Below, piece after piece: positions 52,986-63,376 of a stretch of 64,000 nt of DNA. Both the position numbers and the translations under genes were made by a program. The stretch spans positions 1 through 64,000 of the forward strand of contig JADHNI010000003.1 in assembly GCA_016779585.1 (NCBI GenBank). Reading direction: 5' to 3'. Source of the stretch: Pseudomonadales bacterium. Its GTDB lineage: Bacteria > Pseudomonadota > Gammaproteobacteria > Pseudomonadales > Azotimanducaceae. Each line of letters begins with the position of its first letter. Position 1 is the stretch's first letter. Under the pieces are notes generated by a model. That model worked only from the letters and a program-made list of their open reading frames with translations. It ran no database searches and was not told the DNA's origin.

Positions 52986-53948
52986 TCAGACGTCTTCCAG
53001 GTGGCAGGCAATCCGATGGCCACCTTTCTGCTGGAGGTCAGGCGGTTCAAATTTGCACCTGTCCATCACCTGGGGACACCTGGGATGAAAGCGGCAACCG
53101 GATGGCGGATTAATCGGAGACGGTACATCACCCGTCAGAACCTGCCTCTGGCTCTTGTTATGAGGGTCAGCAATGGGGATTGCAGAAATCAGTGAGCGGG
53201 TATAAGGGTGTCGAGGTTCCCTGTTAATAACCTCTCCGCTGCTTTCTTCCACAATCCTGCCGAGGTACATGATCGCGATGCGATCGGAGATGTGTTTCAC
53301 CACAGCCAGGTCATGGGCAATGAACAGGTAAGCAAGATTAAATTCTTTCTGCAGGTCCACCAGCAGGTTGAGTATCTGGCTTTGAATAGAGACGTCGAGA
53401 GCCGAGACCGGCTCATCACAAATCACCAGCTTGGGATTCAGCGCAATGGCCCGGGCAATCCCTATCCGCTGGCGCTGCCCCCCCGAGAACTCAAACGGGT
53501 AACGGCTGGCTGAGCGAGCAGGCAGCCCGACAATATCCAGCAGTTCCGCCACACGTTTGCTTCGACTCTGTTTGTCGCCAATTTTCTGGACCACAAACGG
53601 CTCAGCAAGTATGTCGCCAACTGTATGCCTGGAGTTCAATGACTCCATGGGATCCTGGAAGATCATCTGAATGTCCTGCCGGAAAGGCATCAGCGCCCTA
53701 CCCTTGAGGCTGGTGATGTCCTGGCCCTCAAATTCGATGGTGCCGGAGGTGGGTACATAAAGTCGGGAGATACATCGACCCAGCGTCGACTTGCCGCAAC
53801 CTGATTCACCAACCAGGCCCAGGGTCTCACCCGGCTGAATATCAAAAGACACCCCGTCGACCGCCCTGTTGAATTTCTGGGCGCGCAGCAAAACCCCTTC
53901 TTTAACAGGGAAATGCATTTTCAGGTCGCGTACGGAGAGAAGGGACAT
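52986..53948 (-). CDS. peptide ABC importer ATPase (OppF/DppF-like)
   Basis: A 320-aa importer ATPase: Walker [16 protein letters not shown], signature FSGGQRQRIGIARA and Walker B KLVICDEPVSALD. The C-terminus has the oligopeptide-type cysteine cluster GCRFHPRCPQVMDRCKFEPPD. It is the fifth and last gene of the operon; start overlaps the partner ATPase stop by one base (TGATG). Together the two ATPases correspond to the halves of E. coli YejF. Confidence 0.93.
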   Translation of the reverse strand: MSLLSVRDLKMHFPVKEGVLLRAQKFNRAVDGVSFDIQPGETLGLVGESGCGKSTLGRCISRLYVPTSGTIEFEGQDITSLKGRALMPFRQDIQMIFQDPMESLNSRHTVGDILAEPFVVQKIGDKQSRSKRVAELLDIVGLPARSASRYPFEFSGGQRQRIGIARAIALNPKLVICDEPVSALDVSIQSQILNLLVDLQKEFNLAYLFIAHDLAVVKHISDRIAIMYLGRIVEESSGEVINREPRHPYTRSLISAIPIADPHNKSQRQVLTGDVPSPINPPSGCRFHPRCPQVMDRCKFEPPDLQQKGGHRIACHLEDV

Positions 53949-54922
53949 CAGCCGAGCTCCTGCCAGCGCAGGCAGGCTGCGTGGTGATTGTCCGAGACCA
54001 TCTCGAGCTCCGGGACGCGCGATTCACAATCTTCATTCACGTGAGGGCATCGATTCTGGAATCGGCAACCCTCAGGCAGATCCAGGAGACCGGGCACCAT
54101 TCCTTCAATAACACTGAGCCTTGATTTCGGCGGTGTCTCAAGCCTCGGGATAGAGGCGAGTAATCCGCGGGTGTAGGGGTGCGTGGGGTTGTCGAAGATA
54201 TCGAATACGCCACCGGTCTCGGCAACTTTCCCCGCATACATCACCACCACATCATCACAGGTTTCAGCGATCACGCCGAGATCATGGGTGATCAACAGAA
54301 CCGTCATACCCATCTCTGACTGCAGCTCACGAATCAGTTCCAGGATCTGGGCCTGAATGGTTACGTCCAGCGCCGTGGTCGGCTCATCTGCGATGAGGAC
54401 ATCAGGTTTGCAGGCAAGCGCCATCGCAATGACAACCCTTTGTCGCATCCCTCCCGACAGCTGGTGCGGGTACTCATTCATCCGAATGTCCGGCGACGGA
54501 ATGCCAACCCGGGCAAGAATATCGACACCCTGCCGAATAGCCTCGTCCGCACTGACCTCTTTGTGCAGGAGAATCACCTCCGTCAGCTGTCGACCAATCG
54601 TATGAACAGGATTCAGCGCCGTCATGGGTTCCTGGAATACCATCCCCATCCGGCCTCCGCGAATTTTCTCCATCTCGGAAATCGGCAGCTGCGTCAGGTC
54701 AACGTCTCCAAGAATAATACTGCCGCCAACAATCTGGCCCATGGGTTGAGGCAACAGGCGCATAATGGACAGGGCCGTAACACTCTTGCCACAACCGGAC
54801 TCTCCCACGATTCCCAGAGTCTTGCCTGCTTCAGCCGAGAACGAAACGTTATCCACCGCGCGTACGCGACCTTCGTCCGTGTCGAACTCAGTGATCAGGT
54901 TGTTAACGGAAAGCAGCGGCAT
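53948..54922 (-). CDS. peptide ABC importer ATPase (OppD/DppD-like)
   Basis: A 324-aa importer ATPase with Walker [16 protein letters not shown], signature [15 protein letters not shown], Walker [13 protein letters not shown] and the C-terminal cysteine cluster [21 protein letters not shown]. Pairs with the downstream ATPase. Stop/start overlaps of one base join it to the substrate-binding protein gene before it. Confidence 0.93.
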   Translation of the reverse strand: MPLLSVNNLITEFDTDEGRVRAVDNVSFSAEAGKTLGIVGESGCGKSVTALSIMRLLPQPMGQIVGGSIILGDVDLTQLPISEMEKIRGGRMGMVFQEPMTALNPVHTIGRQLTEVILLHKEVSADEAIRQGVDILARVGIPSPDIRMNEYPHQLSGGMRQRVVIAMALACKPDVLIADEPTTALDVTIQAQILELIRELQSEMGMTVLLITHDLGVIAETCDDVVVMYAGKVAETGGVFDIFDNPTHPYTRGLLASIPRLETPPKSRLSVIEGMVPGLLDLPEGCRFQNRCPHVNEDCESRVPELEMVSDNHHAACLRWQELG

Positions 54923-56877
54923 CAGGGCGTCTTGAACTGCTCGTAATAGTTGATTTCAGGCTCAAACGTTATGCCTGCCTTCCTGGCCTCAAGCGTTTCA
55001 GCCTTCATCTCCGTATCAATCCAGTGCACAAACAGCTCGTCGTATCGACGTGAGAGTTTGTAGTTGAATTCTTCCGGGTAACGTACCCAGCGCCAGTGAC
55101 CTACACGGTACATCGGCTCTACAAACCCCGGCACAAAAGACGCATGGTCGTGACGCATCTCCGTCATGGTTCTTGCCAGTTCAATCATCTCTTCCTTGTC
55201 ATCGGAGGCGCGGTAGCGATTGATGAGACTGTCCATTTCAGGCCATGCAACAACCTCCAGGTTGTTGGTCTGGACTTTAACCTTGCGCTCAGGATTAACA
55301 GAGCCATCCTCCAGGTACGGCTTGTCATAGGCATTGTCTGAATGATAGAAATCCCAGAACCTGGGGTACATCTCTAACGATACTGCAAAGGCGACGAAAT
55401 GAATGTCATGTTTTTTCTCCTGCACCTTTTTCCAGCCCGACGTGGAATCAAGAACCTCGAGTCGCAGTTCCAGGCCTGTCTTTATTGCCTCTTCCTTCAG
55501 GATCGTCAGAATATCTTTGTAATGTTCATATCCGGTTGAGAAAGTAAACGAGAGCCTTTGGCCTTCTTCGTTCACCAGGATGCCATCGGGGCCTCTTTCT
55601 TTGAAACCTGCTTTTGCAAAGTGCTCCTGCGCTTTCTCGATATCGAAAGGCCTGGCTTTCAGGTCAGGGTGAGTAAAGATGCCGTATCCGTCCGAGGAGG
55701 TTCTCATCCGTACATAGTCACCCCTGAAGAACTTGTCGATAACCAGCTCCCAGTTGGCTGCATAGTTGATGCCCAGCCGAATATCTCTGTTGTCCAGCAG
55801 GTCCTTGGATGTGTTGATCCACATTCCATAGGTTGGTCTCGGCCTGTCGTTATAGAACACTGACTTGTGTATGTAGCCACCTGCCACATCAGGGTCGGTG
55901 TCCGGAAGCTTTTCATACCAGTACTCCGACAGGCGCAGGTTGAACTGATCGATATCGCCGCGCTTAAAGGCTTCAAAGTGTTTCGGCGTATCCCGGATGA
56001 CGGAAATGTGGAGCTTGTCCGCGTTGTACCGGTAACGCCAGTGCTTCTTGTCAGCCGCCCACCAGTTCTTATCCCGGGTCAGGATCACCGAGCGGCCCTT
56101 TCTCATGTCACTTTCCCGTGCAAGGACATACGCCGAGGTTGTTGGTTCAAACTCCCACTGGTATCGCTCTACAAAGTCGTCTCCCAGCTCATAGTAGAAG
56201 TGCCTGGGCAGCGGTCGCAGTTCAAGAACCCGACCATCCAAATCCGGTTTGCGTTCGGCAACCGTTATGGAGAAGGTATGGTCGTCATACCTCGTGATAT
56301 TGCTGTAACGGGTGCTGTAATAATTGTTGTACCAGGGCGCCACGATGTAGCTGGACTGGTAGAAGAAGAACATGAACATCACGTCTTCAGTGGTGATGGG
56401 ATGCCCGTCAGACCAGGTCGCCTTAGGGTCGATTTTCACGTAGACCGTCTTGTTTTCCCGATCAACCGCCCAGGATTCAGCAATTCCGGGAAAGTATTCA
56501 AACTCGTTTGGGTGAGGATGAGCGAAAGTCATCACGACGTCATCGAGGATGTAAGAGCGAAAAGAACCGTTTGAGTCAGGTCCCGCTGTACGCAGGGTTC
56601 TGGGGAAGTCCTGAATGCGAATGAATTCAGTACCACCTTTCTTCGCTTCAGGGGAACCTACTTCAGGCAGATGGTCACCGTTTTCCCAGGTCAGGTCAGC
56701 AGGCAGGTCTGCCAGTGTTTTGAATCCAAAAAAGTCCGGATTCTCTGCATAATAAATTTCGAGTTCTTCGGTGTTGTCGAGCTTCAGGCTCTGATCGGGT
56801 GTAGCCTCTTCGGAAGGTCCGCCGCAGGCCGCGACAAGCAGAAGTGGCAGCAGGAATACGAAATAACTTGGTTTCAT
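54922..56877 (-). CDS. peptide-binding lipoprotein of the importer (YejA-like)
   Basis: A 651-aa family-5 solute-binding protein. The lipobox is [15 protein letters not shown], giving a lipidated Cys; the mature part has [20 protein letters not shown], the SBP_bac_5 core ([20 protein letters not shown]) and [22 protein letters not shown]. The large size fits YejA (about 600), which binds long peptides and microcin C. Start taken as ATG 56877; an ATG at 56892 overlapping the permease stop (TAATG) is an alternative. Confidence 0.9.
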   Translation of the reverse strand: MKPSYFVFLLPLLLVAACGGPSEEATPDQSLKLDNTEELEIYYAENPDFFGFKTLADLPADLTWENGDHLPEVGSPEAKKGGTEFIRIQDFPRTLRTAGPDSNGSFRSYILDDVVMTFAHPHPNEFEYFPGIAESWAVDRENKTVYVKIDPKATWSDGHPITTEDVMFMFFFYQSSYIVAPWYNNYYSTRYSNITRYDDHTFSITVAERKPDLDGRVLELRPLPRHFYYELGDDFVERYQWEFEPTTSAYVLARESDMRKGRSVILTRDKNWWAADKKHWRYRYNADKLHISVIRDTPKHFEAFKRGDIDQFNLRLSEYWYEKLPDTDPDVAGGYIHKSVFYNDRPRPTYGMWINTSKDLLDNRDIRLGINYAANWELVIDKFFRGDYVRMRTSSDGYGIFTHPDLKARPFDIEKAQEHFAKAGFKERGPDGILVNEEGQRLSFTFSTGYEHYKDILTILKEEAIKTGLELRLEVLDSTSGWKKVQEKKHDIHFVAFAVSLEMYPRFWDFYHSDNAYDKPYLEDGSVNPERKVKVQTNNLEVVAWPEMDSLINRYRASDDKEEMIELARTMTEMRHDHASFVPGFVEPMYRVGHWRWVRYPEEFNYKLSRRYDELFVHWIDTEMKAETLEARKAGITFEPEINYYEQFKTP

Positions 56878-56891
56878 GATTAATCTCATCA

Positions 56892-57959
56892 TTAACGGTA
56901 GATGGTGAACTTTTTAGGATCAAAAGATTCCCGAACAGCTTCACCGATAAATGTGACAACGGTCAGCAGGATAACCAGCGTGCTGAACGCAGATGTCACG
57001 ATCCAGGGTGCAGTCCGCAGGTTCGCGGTTCCCTGTTTTAACAGTTCTCCCAGGCTCGGTGTCGGGGCTGGCAGACCGAATCCGAGAAAATCCAGTGCAG
57101 TGATCGCGGTAATCGCCGATACCACGGTAAATGGCATAAAAGTAACAAGCGTTGCCAGGACGTTGGGCAGGATGTGGTGGAAGACAATCCTGAAGTCTGA
57201 GGCGCCAATGACCCGGGCAGCCGCAATGTAATCCCGGGCCTTTTCCTTGTAGGTTTCAGTACGCATGTAATATGTCATGCTGGTCCAGGAAAACAGGACC
57301 ATGACTGTCAACAGGATACCGATTCGCGCCTCAGTCGAGAGTGTTCCGGGTATGACGCTGAACACAATGATGACCATGTACAGGAAGGGAATGTTTGACC
57401 AGATCTCGATGAACCGCTGAAACACCAGGTCAAACACACCACCGAAGTAACCCATGGCGCAACCATTCGCGATACCAATCGCATAAACGGAAAGCATGAA
57501 AGCAATGGAGAACCAGAGTGCAATTCGCGTTCCGTAGAAAAGTCTCGCAAGAATATCCCTGCTCGTTGTGTCAGTGCCGAGAAAGTGCCTGTCTTTGATG
57601 GAAGGAGGCGTCGGTTTGAACACGCCATCAGGGGCATGGTTTTCATAGGGGTCGTAGGGCACCAGAGGCATTAAGACCCAGTTTCCGGAGTTTTCCTGCC
57701 TGAACTTTTCCTGCAGGTCCCGGTAGTTCACCTCGTAGTCGTAGTCCAGTCCAAAATCAGTGCCCGGGTGAAAACTGCTGTAAGTGGGAAAGTAATAGCT
57801 GCCCTCGTAGCTGACAATCACGGCTCGACTGTTAACCAGGAGTTCACCCACGGATACGATCGCGAGAATGCCGACCAGGAAAAGAAAACTGTAATAGCCT
57901 CTTTTAACTTCCCTGAAACGGCGAAGCCGCTTAAGTGTCTGGGGATTCAGGTTCAGCAT
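56892..57959 (-). CDS. peptide ABC importer permease (YejE-like)
   Basis: A 355-aa OppC-type permease with the long N-terminal periplasmic insert characteristic of YejE (residues about 40-120: RAVIVSYEGSYYFPTYSSF ... YDPYENHAPD), then LGTDTTSRDILARLFYGTRI and the EAA loop region (AARVIGASDFRIVFHHILPN). Begins directly at the stop of the preceding permease (TAG-ATG). Confidence 0.92.
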   Translation of the reverse strand: MLNLNPQTLKRLRRFREVKRGYYSFLFLVGILAIVSVGELLVNSRAVIVSYEGSYYFPTYSSFHPGTDFGLDYDYEVNYRDLQEKFRQENSGNWVLMPLVPYDPYENHAPDGVFKPTPPSIKDRHFLGTDTTSRDILARLFYGTRIALWFSIAFMLSVYAIGIANGCAMGYFGGVFDLVFQRFIEIWSNIPFLYMVIIVFSVIPGTLSTEARIGILLTVMVLFSWTSMTYYMRTETYKEKARDYIAAARVIGASDFRIVFHHILPNVLATLVTFMPFTVVSAITAITALDFLGFGLPAPTPSLGELLKQGTANLRTAPWIVTSAFSTLVILLTVVTFIGEAVRESFDPKKFTIYR

Positions 57960-58979
57960 CTACTGAAACCTTATCCTTGGATCCACAAGCGCCACCAGGA
58001 TATCTGAAATGATATTGCCAATGAGCAACAGCAGGCTTGAAAGCAGAACCACGCCCATCACAACGGGGTAATCCCTGTCGAGGATCGCCGTGAGACCCAG
58101 CAGTCCAAAGCCATCGATATCAAAGATGGTTTCAATCAAAAACGATCCGGATACCAGCAGAACGATATTCTGGCCAAAGGTAGTTGCGATGGGTATCAGG
58201 GAATTTCGAAGCGCATGCCCTGTTACAGCTCGCCCAAAAGAGACACCCTTGGCGATGGCGGTTCGGATGTAATCCGCCGCAAGGTTATCCATGAGGTGGT
58301 TCTTGAGCAAAAGAGTCACCAGGGCAAAACTGCCAATCAGGTAGCAGATTAATGGCAAAACTGAATGGCTGATCAAATCCAGCGTTTTCCCCAGGAAGTC
58401 CTTGTCATAGAACTGAAAGCTGACGAACCCGCCCATCGGAAACCACTCGAGGCGAACTGAAAAGTAAAGCAGCAGCAGTGAACCCAGTGCATAACCCGGG
58501 ATCGCGTAACCCACAAAGATCAGTATCGAAGTAACATTATCGACAAAGGTACGATGACGAATGGCTTTCAGCACCCCAAGGGGAATGCAGACCATGTATG
58601 TGATCACCAGCGTCACAAGACCATAGTAGAGAGACACAGGCATTCGATCGCGAATGACGTCCCATACCGGCTCGTTGTAACGGTATGATTCGCCCAGGTC
58701 TCCCTGCACTACCTTGCCCAGCCAGTCGACATAACTTTCCAGGATCGGTTTATCCAGGCCGTAGTACTCTTTAAGCTTGTTCAGCTGCGCTTCCGACAGC
58801 GCCATATCTGCACCCGCTGCCTGGCTTGAGGCACCTGCTGCACTGAACTGCTGGGATTCCATGATCGCCCTTTCAAGTGGTCCGCCAGGCACGAGCCTGG
58901 TGATCGCGAACACAATGATCGTGACACCGATCAAAGTCGGCACAATCAATAACAAACGTCTGATGAAGTAATCGCGCAT
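57960..58979 (-). CDS. peptide ABC importer permease (YejB-like), first gene
   Basis: A 339-aa OppB-type permease: MRDYFIRRLLLIVPTLIGVT start, FAITRLVPGGPLERAIM, a periplasmic loop with YYGLDKPILESYVDWLGKVV, then DYIRTAIAKGVSFGRAVTGHAL (EAA loop). Start taken at ATG 58979, giving a canonical OppB N-terminus; a longer frame adds 12 unlike residues. Promoter should lie in 58980-59103, shared divergently with the flavin oxidoreductase. Confidence 0.92.
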   Translation of the reverse strand: MRDYFIRRLLLIVPTLIGVTIIVFAITRLVPGGPLERAIMESQQFSAAGASSQAAGADMALSEAQLNKLKEYYGLDKPILESYVDWLGKVVQGDLGESYRYNEPVWDVIRDRMPVSLYYGLVTLVITYMVCIPLGVLKAIRHRTFVDNVTSILIFVGYAIPGYALGSLLLLYFSVRLEWFPMGGFVSFQFYDKDFLGKTLDLISHSVLPLICYLIGSFALVTLLLKNHLMDNLAADYIRTAIAKGVSFGRAVTGHALRNSLIPIATTFGQNIVLLVSGSFLIETIFDIDGFGLLGLTAILDRDYPVVMGVVLLSSLLLLIGNIISDILVALVDPRIRFQ

Positions 58980-59103
58980 GAATGGCGGGTTGAAACAAAC
59001 GCGGCATGGTGCCACAAAGGCTCCAACCTATAAAGGGGACAACCGACAATCAGCAACAGGCTGGACTCGGGATTTTTGTTAACATGAGGTCGGAGGTATC
59101 AGT

Positions 59104-60123
59104 GTGACCAAATTTTCAGTTCTCGATCTTGCGCCCGTTCCCGAGGGCAGTGAAGCCAAAGAGGCTCTCCAGAATTCACTGGATCTGATCCAGCATTGTG
59201 AGCGTTGGGGATTCGAGCGCTACTGGGTAGCCGAGCATCACAACATTGCCGGTATCGCTTCTGCCGCAACTTCTGTGGTGATGGGCTACCTCGCTTCCAG
59301 CACTTCAACCATACGCATTGGCGCCGGCGGTATCATGCTGCCGAACCATGCACCACTGATGATTGCCGAACAATTCGGCACCCTTGCTTCCATTTACGGT
59401 GACCGAATCGACCTGGGACTTGGCCGGGCACCGGGTACGGATCAACTCACCATGCAGGCACTCAGACGATCATTAACGCAGGAAGTGGGTGACTTCCCAA
59501 GAGATGTGGTTGAACTGCAGCATTACCTCAAGCCCCCGCAGGAAGGCCAGAAGGTTGTCGCGACACCAGGCGCGGGAACCCAGGTGCCCCTCTATATTCT
59601 TGGCTCCAGCCTGTTCGGCGCACAGCTGGCTGCAATGCTTGGTCTGCCATTCGCGTTCGCCTCGCACTTTGCTCCGAGAGCCATGATGGAGGCAATGGAA
59701 ATCTACCGGAACAGCTTCCAGCCTTCCGAGCAACTACAGCAGCCTTACGTGATGCTGGGCTACAACGTCTGTGCGGCAGATACGGCAGAGGAGGCCGATT
59801 TCCTGCGGACGTCTTCATTGCAGTCTTTTGTGAACCTGCGTCGAGGTGTGCCGGGCAAACTGCCGCCACCGATCGCCGACTTTGAGAGCAAGCTTTCGGA
59901 TGCTGAACAGGGCATGCTGAAAGAGATGTCTCGCTGCGCGGCCGTGGGCACCGTGGATATGGTGGAAACACAGATCAGGGAGTTTCTTGCTGAAACAGGC
60001 GCGGATGAACTGATCGTAGTCTGCTCGATCTTCGACCATGCAGCCCGCCTGAAATCTTACGAACTGACCGCAGAAGTGGCCCGCCGCATCAATTCGGCCG
60101 ATATTCAGGTCGCCGTAACCTGA
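59104..60123 (+). CDS. LLM-class flavin-dependent oxidoreductase
   Basis: A 339-aa luciferase-like monooxygenase of the YhbW/YceB group: [12 protein letters not shown] start, [49 protein letters not shown] and [19 protein letters not shown] segment ([15 protein letters not shown]). It would use FMNH2 or F420-like cofactor; substrate unknown. GTG start with a GGAGG site 8 bases upstream. Downstream is a 129-base gap with a weak stem and T-run. Confidence 0.9.
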   Translation: MTKFSVLDLAPVPEGSEAKEALQNSLDLIQHCERWGFERYWVAEHHNIAGIASAATSVVMGYLASSTSTIRIGAGGIMLPNHAPLMIAEQFGTLASIYGDRIDLGLGRAPGTDQLTMQALRRSLTQEVGDFPRDVVELQHYLKPPQEGQKVVATPGAGTQVPLYILGSSLFGAQLAAMLGLPFAFASHFAPRAMMEAMEIYRNSFQPSEQLQQPYVMLGYNVCAADTAEEADFLRTSSLQSFVNLRRGVPGKLPPPIADFESKLSDAEQGMLKEMSRCAAVGTVDMVETQIREFLAETGADELIVVCSIFDHAARLKSYELTAEVARRINSADIQVAVT

Positions 60124-60252
60124 TTTTTTTTCAAGTTCCCCAGGACCTACCAAGCCGCTAACACCGGCGGTTTCAGGGCTTCCCCGGGCAGGCAAGAGTT
60201 TATTCTTTTTAAATCATATGCTTACGATTTATAGACTAGATGGTCTAAGGTT

Positions 60253-61395
60253 TTAGAGCTGCCGATCGATCGCTTTTTCCAGGCAATCAACCACAAATTC
60301 CTGATCTTCAGCCGGGATTCCGACCCAGAGCGGCAGCCTGACCAGCCGCTCGGACAGGTCATTCGTCACCTTCAGTTCCCCATGCACCCGACCGTATTTC
60401 CTCCCAGCCGGGGAATCATGCAGCGGCACATAGTGGAACAGGCAATACACTTCCTGTTCATGCAGTTGCTTGAGGATCGGTTTTCGATCCACCCCTTCTG
60501 GCAGGACGCCGAAATACAGGTGGGCATTGTGATCACATTCCACAGGAATGATCGGACGCCGTAACTTGCCTTCCTGCTCCATCTGTTCAAGCAGCCGGTC
60601 GTAGATGCGCCAGCTCAGCAGGCGCCTTTCATTGATGTCATCAGCGTCCTCAAACTGCGCCCACAGGAAAGCCGCAATCAGTTCACCTGGCAGGAATGAC
60701 GAACCCGGTTCCTGCCAGGTGTACTTGTCCACCTCGCCGCGAAAAAAACGCGATCGGTCGGTACCCTTCTCGCGGATGATCTCCGCTTTCTGCACGTCTG
60801 CCGGGTCATTGATGAGCAGCGCGCCCCCCTCTCCGGAGATGATGTTCTTGGTCTCATGAAAGCTGAGAGCCCCGTAATCACCGATGGTTCCGAGCGCCCA
60901 GTCCTTGTATTTGGACATCACACCCTGTGCCGCATCCTCGATCAACGCCAGGTCATAGCGCTGGCAGACTGCCTGGATTTCGTCCATTTCACAGGAAACC
61001 CCCGCGTAGTGAACGACACATACCGCCCTTGTTTTTGAGGTAATGGCTTCCTCTATAAGCTTCTCATCAATGTTCAGCGTGTCATCACGAATATCGACAA
61101 AAACCGGCACGCCGCCGCGCAGCACAAACGCATTGGCAGTCGATACAAAGGTAAACGATGGCATGATGATTTCATCGCCTGGCTGAATGTCGAGGAGCAG
61201 CGCCGCCATCTCCAGCGCCGCTGTGCAGGAATGCGTTAATAAAGCCCTGGCACATTCAGTCTGGGTCTCCAGCCACTCATGGCACTTCTTCGTGAAGGGT
61301 CCATCCCCGGCCAGCATACCCTGGGCATGGGCCTGAGTGATGTAAGACAGCTCATTACCCGTCATGTAGGGCTTGTTAAAAGGAACTCTTGGCAC
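60253..61395 (-). CDS. wecE: DegT/WecE-type sugar aminotransferase
   Basis: A 380-aa PLP-dependent aminotransferase closely patterned on dTDP-4-amino-4,6-dideoxygalactose transaminase (WecE/RffA): VPFNKPYMTGNELSYITQA, THSCTAALEMAALLLDI, MPSFTFVSTANAFVLRGG, LIEDAAQGVMSKY and the cofactor Lys183 in SFHETKNIISGEGGAL. It makes the 4-amino sugar for enterobacterial-common-antigen-like or O-antigen glycans. GTG start with AGAGGT upstream. Second gene after gtrA. Confidence 0.88.
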   Translation of the reverse strand: MPRVPFNKPYMTGNELSYITQAHAQGMLAGDGPFTKKCHEWLETQTECARALLTHSCTAALEMAALLLDIQPGDEIIMPSFTFVSTANAFVLRGGVPVFVDIRDDTLNIDEKLIEEAITSKTRAVCVVHYAGVSCEMDEIQAVCQRYDLALIEDAAQGVMSKYKDWALGTIGDYGALSFHETKNIISGEGGALLINDPADVQKAEIIREKGTDRSRFFRGEVDKYTWQEPGSSFLPGELIAAFLWAQFEDADDINERRLLSWRIYDRLLEQMEQEGKLRRPIIPVECDHNAHLYFGVLPEGVDRKPILKQLHEQEVYCLFHYVPLHDSPAGRKYGRVHGELKVTNDLSERLVRLPLWVGIPAEDQEFVVDCLEKAIDRQL

Positions 61396-61416
61396 TTCTT
61401 ACCTCTTACAACCGGC

Positions 61417-61830
61417 TCATCGTTCGTTAAATATCAATAACTTTGATATCAGGAAAAACAGCATTGCCAGGAATCCCATGGCGAACAACTGGACTAACTG
61501 GTGTGGAAAAGCGAGCACATCGACACCCAGGTAGATGATAAAGATGTTCAGCACATAGCCAAATGCGTGCATCGATATATACCGGGTCATGCTCTGCCCC
61601 ACGTGGCCCTTGTCTTCAAAGGTCCACTGGCGATTGGCAAAGAAACTGACGGCTGTCCCGATTGGGTACAGGATCGCTACCGCTACCTTTGGGTCAGTGC
61701 CCAGCCAGGTGATTAACAGGTAGACCAGGTAGCCTAGTAGATTGTGGGCAACACCTACGATGCCAAAACGAACCAGTTCACCCATAGTTCGGTGTACCGC
61801 TGAGCCTTGAATTTCCTCGCTTTCAGCCAT
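61417..61830 (-). CDS. GtrA-family membrane protein
   Basis: A 137-aa four-helix GtrA family protein: ELVRFGIVGVAHNLLGYLVYLLIT, VAILYPIGTAVSFFANRQWTFED and two more helices ending LLIFNER. GtrA proteins are thought to flip or support undecaprenyl-linked sugars during glycan modification. Start ATG 61830 is chosen since it gives the common N-terminus; a longer frame begins at 61896. 21 bases before the aminotransferase gene, so both are one transcript. Confidence 0.85.
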   Translation of the reverse strand: MAESEEIQGSAVHRTMGELVRFGIVGVAHNLLGYLVYLLITWLGTDPKVAVAILYPIGTAVSFFANRQWTFEDKGHVGQSMTRYISMHAFGYVLNIFIIYLGVDVLAFPHQLVQLFAMGFLAMLFFLISKLLIFNER

Positions 61831-61906
61831 TTGGTGCCTTTTGCCGCTGCATCCCTTCAGTATAATCCGTCCTGAGATTGTAAACGGAACCGACAAGGAC
61901 CGTCAG

Positions 61907-63121
61907 ATGCTGGATAAAGTAGCCGCAACCAAGACAGAAGATCAGCCGATCTACAAAAATGCGGCCGGGACGCCCACCAAAGAGGGTTACAACGAAATAA
62001 GGCTGACCAACAAACTGCGCCAGAAATCTATCGTGCAGCACGTCAATTCCATTGACTGGAAAACCGGTTCCGAGGCACCCATCGTGGTGGAGTTCGATCC
62101 CACTACTGCCTGTAACCTGCACTGCCCGGACTGCATCAGTGGGGACCTGCTGAACCAGGGTGCCTTCGAACGTGAACGTATCCGCGAACTGACCCGTGAA
62201 ATGGTGGATGCAGGTGTCAAAGCCGTCATCCTGATCGGCGGTGGTGAGCCGCTGTCTCATCCCGAGGCAGGCTGGATTATCGAATACCTGGGCAAACATG
62301 GCGTAAAAATCGGCATCACGACCAACGGTATCCTGATCAATCGCTACATGGATGAAATAGCCGAGTATGTCGATTGGTGCCGTATTTCGATGGACGCGGG
62401 CACCGCCGAGACTTTCCAGAAAATTCGCCCACACGCTTCCGGCAAAAGCCAGTTCGACCTCATCTGCGACAACATGCGTGAGCTGGGCAAGCGCAAAAAA
62501 GGCCGAATGGGTTATTCCTTCATGATCTATTCCGAAGGCCAGTTCTCGAGCTACAACCCGAACACCATCATCTCTGACGCCGAGGAGTACTACACCAACG
62601 CCCACGAGATTGCCCAGGCGGCTCAGGTGGCGAAAGACCTTGGCTGTGATTACTTCGAAGTAAAACCGATGTATGACGTCAACCACTACGCCATCGCCCA
62701 GGCAAAACCCTACATCGACCTGATCCGTGACCAGGTGGAAGCTGCAATGGAGCTCGCCGAAGATGATTTCCGCATCCTGCAGGCTGTAAAGCTGCAGGCA
62801 ACACTCGCCGGTGAACGCTCCATAGAGGAAAAAGAATACAACCGCTGCGCGGTTTCCGAACTGCGTACGCTGGTAACCCCGAGCGGCACCTACATCTGTC
62901 CCTACTTCCGCGGCAAGGCCGACAAGGAGTTGGGTTCACTGCACAACCAGTCCCTGAAAGAGATGTGGCAGGGGGAACAGCGCGCGGCCGTCATGGCAAA
63001 GCTCGACCCGAGCCAGGACTGTAAAATGCATTGCATCAGGCACGAGTCCAACCTGATCCTTGAAGACATGATTTCCGGTAAACCGGTGTCTGTCGTCGAG
63101 GACTTCGACCTTTTTATCTAG
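61907..63121 (+). CDS. radical SAM enzyme with SPASM/twitch-like C-terminus
   Basis: A 404-aa radical SAM protein. The 4Fe-4S motif is C69-x3-C73-x2-C76 in ACNLHCPDC; ILIGGGEPLSHPE is the GGE region. The C-terminus has further cysteines (YNRCAVSELR, GTYICPYFRG, DCKMHCIRHES), consistent with an auxiliary cluster. The substrate is unknown; adjacency to an acyl carrier protein and an adenylating enzyme suggests a carrier-bound or peptidyl/sugar substrate. Start ATG 61907 follows AAGGA; it is divergent from gtrA with a 76-base gap. Confidence 0.88.
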   Translation: MLDKVAATKTEDQPIYKNAAGTPTKEGYNEIRLTNKLRQKSIVQHVNSIDWKTGSEAPIVVEFDPTTACNLHCPDCISGDLLNQGAFERERIRELTREMVDAGVKAVILIGGGEPLSHPEAGWIIEYLGKHGVKIGITTNGILINRYMDEIAEYVDWCRISMDAGTAETFQKIRPHASGKSQFDLICDNMRELGKRKKGRMGYSFMIYSEGQFSSYNPNTIISDAEEYYTNAHEIAQAAQVAKDLGCDYFEVKPMYDVNHYAIAQAKPYIDLIRDQVEAAMELAEDDFRILQAVKLQATLAGERSIEEKEYNRCAVSELRTLVTPSGTYICPYFRGKADKELGSLHNQSLKEMWQGEQRAAVMAKLDPSQDCKMHCIRHESNLILEDMISGKPVSVVEDFDLFI

Positions 63122-63133
63122 GAACACCCGTCC

Positions 63134-63376
63134 GTGGACACGCAAGACATCGTTGTGTGGATCCAGACCTGGGTCTCGGAGCGACGCAGCGACCCGTCCG
63201 TTGTGATTACGGAGGAGACCGATCTGTACAAGTCCGGACTCCTGGATTCCCTGGGTATCATCGAATTGATCGAATCCCTGGAGGATGAGTTTGAGCTGAT
63301 GTTCACGGAGGAGCAGATGCAGGACGGGCTGACTGCTGCTGCAGACTTCGCAAAAGTCATTCTCGATCAGGCATGA
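63134..63376 (+). CDS. acyl carrier protein
   Basis: An 80-aa carrier protein: DLYKSGLLDSLGIIELIESL with Ser39 in the D-S-L motif as the phosphopantetheine site, then EDEFELMFTEEQMQ helix III region. It is not the housekeeping fatty-acid AcpP by sequence pattern (no DSLDTVELVM core), so it is a dedicated pathway carrier. GTG start, 12 bases after the radical SAM gene; its stop overlaps the next ATG by 4 bases. Confidence 0.9.
   Translation: MDTQDIVVWIQTWVSERRSDPSVVITEETDLYKSGLLDSLGIIELIESLEDEFELMFTEEQMQDGLTAAADFAKVILDQA

Noticed and set aside
60124..60252. Terminator between the LLM oxidoreductase and wecE-like gene
   Set aside because: The only stem (around GCCGC/GGCGG) is short and imperfect; T-run not adjacent.
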